Origin: JAUYQR01 sp963822435
Lineage (GTDB): Bacteria; Pseudomonadota; Alphaproteobacteria; Rhodobacterales; Rhodobacteraceae
Reading direction: 5' to 3'
DNA length: 64,000 bases
Assembly (NCBI GenBank): GCA_963822435.1
Contig: CAWGHN010000004.1
Coordinates: 744,001-808,000 of the forward strand
A model generated the notes under the pieces. The model was not told where the DNA came from. It saw nothing but the letters and a program-made list of their open reading frames with translations, and ran no database searches. Below are positions 60,929 to 64,000 of the stretch, in pieces. Made by a program: the position numbers and the translations under genes. How positions within the stretch are numbered: the first letter of the stretch is position 1; each line of letters opens with the position of its first letter.

Positions 60929-60942
60929 ATTGGTAAACCAAT
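60929..60942 (+). promoter_or_regulatory. Palindrome upstream of gntR, candidate GntR/FadR-type operator
   Basis: ATTGGT-AA-ACCAAT, a perfect 6-bp-arm inverted repeat ending 15 bases before the gntR ATG. It fits the GT-N-AC core of FadR-subfamily GntR operators. It lies in the 179-base intergenic region shared with the FAH-family gene. Confidence 0.6.
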
Positions 60943-60957
60943 TAAGGGTAATGGTTG

Positions 60958-61644
60958 ATGTTCGATCCAGAGTCGGAAACACTTGATCCCGTGGCCCGCC
61001 TGCGCGGCTTCATCCACGATGGCGGGTACGCCAGCGGCGGCAAACTGCCCCCCGAACGGCACCTTTCAGACGAACTGGGCCTGTCGCGGGCAACGCTGCG
61101 CAAGGCGCTTGATGCGCTGGAGCGTGACGGCGTGATCTGGCGCCATGTCGGCAAGGGCACCTTTGTTGCCGACGGCGGCACGCCCAAGGGCAAGACCAGC
61201 GCGATGATCGAGCTTGGCCGCCAACTGACGCCGTTCCGGATGATGCGCGCGCGCCTTGCCATTGAACCGGCCATTGCGCGTGAGGCCGCCGTCAACGCAT
61301 CGGGCGAAACGCTGCGCAAGATGCAGCGCGCGATCGAGCGTGCGAAGACTGCCACCACCTGGAACGAATACGAGACGCAGGACGACCTGTTTCACCGGTC
61401 GGTCGCGGAAGCCAGCGACAACCTGTTGCTGCTGACCCTGTTCGAGCAGTTGAACGAAGTGCGCCGCGCCGTCGCCTGGGGCAGCGTGACGCGCGAGACG
61501 TCGCATCCTTCGCCCGACCATTCGAGTTTTCCCGAACACGACGCCATCGCCGCCGCCATCGCAGGGCGTGATCCACATGCCGCCTATGAGGCGATGCGCA
61601 AGCACCTTGGGTCAGTAGCCAAGCGCCTTTTCGGAGAGGTGTGA
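60958..61644 (+). CDS. GntR family regulator, FadR/FCD subfamily
   Basis: 228 residues. Winged helix at the N-terminus (GKLPPERHLSDELGLSRATL followed by RKALDALERDGVIWRHVGKGTF) and a helical FCD ligand domain with expected metal-binding residues (ETQDDLFHRSVAEAS and EHDAIAAAIAGRDPHAA). The ATG at 60958 follows AAGGG. It sits between the divergent FAH-family gene and an ABC importer, so it likely controls one or both. Confidence 0.9.
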   Translation: MFDPESETLDPVARLRGFIHDGGYASGGKLPPERHLSDELGLSRATLRKALDALERDGVIWRHVGKGTFVADGGTPKGKTSAMIELGRQLTPFRMMRARLAIEPAIAREAAVNASGETLRKMQRAIERAKTATTWNEYETQDDLFHRSVAEASDNLLLLTLFEQLNEVRRAVAWGSVTRETSHPSPDHSSFPEHDAIAAAIAGRDPHAAYEAMRKHLGSVAKRLFGEV

Positions 61645-61730
61645 GAGCAGAAAGAGTGCCCGGAGAAAGGCTGACAGGAAGCCAGACCGGGCAAAGCCGG
61701 ACGTAGACAGAATTCTCAGGGAGGAGAATC

Positions 61731-62693
61731 ATGAACGCCTTCTTTGCAAAACTTGCCGGGGTTGCCCTTGCGACCAGCATGACCGTGTCGGCCGCGCAGG
61801 CCGAGACGATCCGTATCGCCTTGGCCGAACCGCCATCGGATGAAATGGCGGCCTTCTTTGTCGCGCTTGACCGCGCCAAGGCCAATGGCCTCGATTACGA
61901 GTGGACCGCCTTCGCGGAGGAAGAGCTTGCCATTCAGGCGGTGCTGAGCGGCGACATGGATATCGCCTTTGGCACACCCTACGCCGCGATGCAGCGGTCG
62001 AAGGCGCCGGTGCGGATCATATTCCAGTTGTCGAAGCTGGTGTTCTTTCCGGTCACGACCAAGGAATTCAATACGTTGAAGGATCTGGACGGCCAGCCGA
62101 TCATGCTGCATTCGCGCGGCGGCGGGACGGATTCGATTGCCAACGTGATCGAGACGAAGGAAGGCATCAAGTTCGGCGAGCGGTCCTATGTGCCGGGCTC
62201 TGGCAACCGCGTGGCCGCAATGCTGGCCGGTCAGGCAAAGGCGACGATCCTTGATCTGTCGAACCGCAACAAGATCATCGCCGAGGCCGGCGACCGGTTC
62301 AACTCGCTGCCGATGTTCGAAGTGAAGGCCAGCGACGAGGCGCTGTTCGCCAACCTTGACTGGATCAAGGAGAACGAAGAGGCCGTGAACATCCTTGTAA
62401 AGGCGCTGCACAGCACCTGGACCGACATGGCCAAGGACCCGACCGTCATCAGCCGCGAAACCAACCCGGATGGCCCGATCGGCCAGCTTCCGGCAGAGGT
62501 TCTGGCCGAACTGGACGGGTTCTACACCGAAGCCGTGGCCGGCGGGCTTTACGATCCGAACGGCGGCGGCCGCGAGGCGGCAAAGGCTGACATGGAGTGG
62601 TATGTCGAAGCGGGCCAGCTTGAAGGCGACCCGGCCACGCTGAACCTCGATGACTTCTGGTACTTTGCCCCGCTTGACGCGGCGATGAAGTAA
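61731..62693 (+). CDS. ABC transporter substrate-binding protein (NMT1/SsuA type)
   Basis: 320 residues. Signal peptide (LAGVALATSMTVSAAQA, cleavage near AQA-ET), then the NMT1/THI5-SsuA fold: VLSGDMDIAFGTPYAAMQRS, LKDLDGQPIMLHSRGGGTDS and MLAGQAKATILDLSNRN. Such proteins feed nitrate, sulfonate, taurine or pyrimidine-precursor importers; the ligand is unknown. GGGAGGAG precedes the ATG. First gene of an SBP-permease-ATPase operon. Confidence 0.9.
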   Translation: MNAFFAKLAGVALATSMTVSAAQAETIRIALAEPPSDEMAAFFVALDRAKANGLDYEWTAFAEEELAIQAVLSGDMDIAFGTPYAAMQRSKAPVRIIFQLSKLVFFPVTTKEFNTLKDLDGQPIMLHSRGGGTDSIANVIETKEGIKFGERSYVPGSGNRVAAMLAGQAKATILDLSNRNKIIAEAGDRFNSLPMFEVKASDEALFANLDWIKENEEAVNILVKALHSTWTDMAKDPTVISRETNPDGPIGQLPAEVLAELDGFYTEAVAGGLYDPNGGGREAAKADMEWYVEAGQLEGDPATLNLDDFWYFAPLDAAMK

Positions 62694-62765
62694 CGGCTGC
62701 ATCACCAGCCGTCGGCGGCCAGCCCGCCGACGGTCCCCTTTCCCTGGCCCAAGGCGGAACGCGAC

Positions 62766-63530
62766 GTGATCAGACACCGTCCCCTCATGCTTAAGCTGTT
62801 GTCGGCCCTGATCGTCTTTGGGGCATGGGAGATCGCCGGGCGCGTCCCCGTCAGCTATGCTTTCCCGACGTTCATCGATTCAATGGCTGCGCTGGCCCGG
62901 ATGACCTTCGACGGGTCGATCTTTGTGGCCTACGCCGAAACCCTGCAACCCTTGGTCGTGGGCGTCTTGATTTCGGCCGTGTTCGGCATCGGGCTTGGCC
63001 TGTGGATCGGGCTGAGCAAAGGCTTCGAATGGCTGTTTTCACCGATCTTCGTCGTGATGCAGGCAGCGCCGCTGGCCGCGCTGATCCCCATTCTGGTGAT
63101 GGTTTACGGCATCGGCCTGACCTCGAAGGTGTTCGTGGTCTGCATCATGGCGATGCCCGTGATCGTGCTGAACACGGCGTCGGCAGTTCGCAACACACCG
63201 GCATCGTTGAAGGAAATGGCGACCTCGTTCCTGGCCCGGGATCAGGATGTGCTGCTGAAGATCATCCTGCCCGCCGCATCGCCGGTGATCTTTTCCGGGC
63301 TTCGGCTTGGGGTGTCCGCCGGCTTCATCGGGGCGATCCTGTCGGAGTTGAAGATCACGCCGACCGGGGTTGGCGACATCATCACCTACAGCCGGTCCAT
63401 CGCTGATTATCCCAGCATGTATGCGGCGATCTTTTCGATCATCCTTCTGGCAGTGATCTTCCTGAACCTGCTTGAGAAGCTTGAAAACGTCCTCTTTGAA
63501 GGGAACAACCGTGGATATGCAGCCGATTAA
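62766..63530 (+). CDS. ABC transporter permease (SsuC/TauC type)
   Basis: 254 residues, predicted GTG start at 62766 (ATG 21 bases later is the alternative). About six transmembrane helices and the EAA-type loop LKEMATSFLARDQDVLLKIILPA that docks the ATPase. One permease gene suggests a homodimer. It overlaps the ATPase gene by 20 bases. Confidence 0.9.
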   Translation: MIRHRPLMLKLLSALIVFGAWEIAGRVPVSYAFPTFIDSMAALARMTFDGSIFVAYAETLQPLVVGVLISAVFGIGLGLWIGLSKGFEWLFSPIFVVMQAAPLAALIPILVMVYGIGLTSKVFVVCIMAMPVIVLNTASAVRNTPASLKEMATSFLARDQDVLLKIILPAASPVIFSGLRLGVSAGFIGAILSELKITPTGVGDIITYSRSIADYPSMYAAIFSIILLAVIFLNLLEKLENVLFEGNNRGYAAD

Positions 63531-64000
63531 GTCAGACACACGGCAGGCCGTGACCGACAGCGCCGTTTCTGTTCGCAACGTGTCCAAGGTCTATGGCGAC
63601 GTTCAGGCGCTGAAGGACTTGTCGCTGGAGTTTCCGCGCGGCGAGCTGACGTCGCTTCTGGGGCCGTCGGGCTGCGGCAAGACCACGCTGCTGAAGATCA
63701 TCGCGGGGCTTCTGGAGCCGACGTCGGGCCAGATCGAGGTGAACGGCACCAAGGTCACAGGGCCGGGACCGGACCGGTCCTTCGTGTTTCAGGATTTTGC
63801 GCTGCTGCCTTGGGCCAGCGTGATCCGCAACGTGGCTTTCGGGCTGGAACTGCGCGGCGTCGCGAAATCGGAGCGCGAGGCGATTGCCGAGAAATACATC
63901 CGCGAGGTGGGTCTGGCGGGGTTCGAGAAGAAGTTTCCGCACCAGCTTTCGGGCGGGATGCGCCAGCGGGTGGGCCTTGCGCGGGCCTTGTCGGTGAACG
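63511..64000 (+). CDS. ABC transporter ATP-binding protein (SsuB/TauB type), 3' end cut by the window
   Basis: 163 complete codons are visible from GTG 63511 (GAAGGGA at 63498-63504). Walker A is GPSGCGKTTLLKIIAGL, the Q-loop FVFQDFALLPW and the signature LSGGMRQRVGLARAL; Walker B lies beyond the edge. It energises the importer encoded just upstream. Confidence 0.93.
   Translation, partial: MDMQPIKSDTRQAVTDSAVSVRNVSKVYGDVQALKDLSLEFPRGELTSLLGPSGCGKTTLLKIIAGLLEPTSGQIEVNGTKVTGPGPDRSFVFQDFALLPWASVIRNVAFGLELRGVAKSEREAIAEKYIREVGLAGFEKKFPHQLSGGMRQRVGLARALSVN

Noticed and set aside
1..64000. Prophage, insertion sequence or genomic island
   Set aside because: No integrase, transposase, terminal repeats or tRNA-flanked insertion. 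The holin-endolysin pair is the only phage-like content.
1..64000. CRISPR array
   Set aside because: No regularly spaced repeats were found. The only tandem repeat is the 15-bp coding repeat at 24904-24963.

Overview
The window is about 64 kb of GC-rich, gene-dense alphaproteobacterial chromosome. Protein content and gene order point to a member of Rhodobacterales (Rhodobacteraceae): fabH-ihfA-MerR, argS-SPOR-nagZ-scpA-scpB, a long-form dCTP deaminase, a monomeric isocitrate dehydrogenase, a gene-transfer-agent-type lysis pair, and a LexA box of the alphaproteobacterial GAAC-N7-GAAC type. I see no insertion sequence, integrase, CRISPR array or rRNA operon. The only tRNA is tRNA-Pro(GGG).

Layout. 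1-3.4 kb: fatty-acid synthesis and nucleoid genes (fabH, ihfA, a MerR regulator), tRNA-Pro and dcd. 3.4-8.9 kb (minus strand): argS, a SPOR protein, nagZ, scpA, scpB and a small ORF, forming a chromosome segregation and peptidoglycan recycling cluster. 8.9-10.0 kb: holin plus endolysin. 10.0-12.9 kb: ccmE, argC, epmA. 12.9-16.3 kb: efp (divergent from epmA), DUF1684, murI, a LysR regulator. 16.3-16.6 kb: a probable small RNA. 16.6-20.2 kb: purL, GNAT, bolA, a small membrane protein, grxD. 20.2-21.4 kb (minus): a ZauP-like coiled-coil gene, zapA, a MliC-like lysozyme inhibitor. 21.5-27.7 kb: tkt, an HPP-CBS membrane protein, a DUF2934 gene with a premature stop, DUF808, a 47-residue membrane protein, gap. 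27.9-32.5 kb: DUF1127, coaD, a CBS protein, LysR/mmsA divergon, two small envelope genes. 32.5-42.3 kb: uvrA, a fatty-acid hydroxylase-family protein, two MFS transporters, lpdA, DUF924, queA. 42.3-51.6 kb: a very large AsmA/DUF3971 protein, bcp, DUF455, an M23 peptidase-bactofilin pair, DHA2 MFS, DUF2189. 51.7-57.7 kb: prfB, mrcA (PBP1a), an AmiC-type amidase, a DsbA-like protein. 57.7-64 kb: icd, a fumarylacetoacetase-family hydrolase divergent from a GntR regulator, then a substrate-binding protein, permease and ATPase of a nitrate/sulfonate/taurine-type ABC importer, the last cut by the window end.

Most of this is housekeeping. The less ordinary items are: a promoter, anti-Shine-Dalgarno hairpin and terminator unit that looks like a trans-acting sRNA (16353-16467); the isolated GTA-type lysis cassette with a partial CtrA-like site; an abrupt reversal of G/C strand asymmetry near 12.8 kb; a shared interrupted palindrome directly after several stop codons; and a nonsense codon inside a 15-bp tandem repeat. 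Start codons were chosen from ribosome-binding sites and family alignments from memory. No database search was possible, so names rest on recognised motifs.
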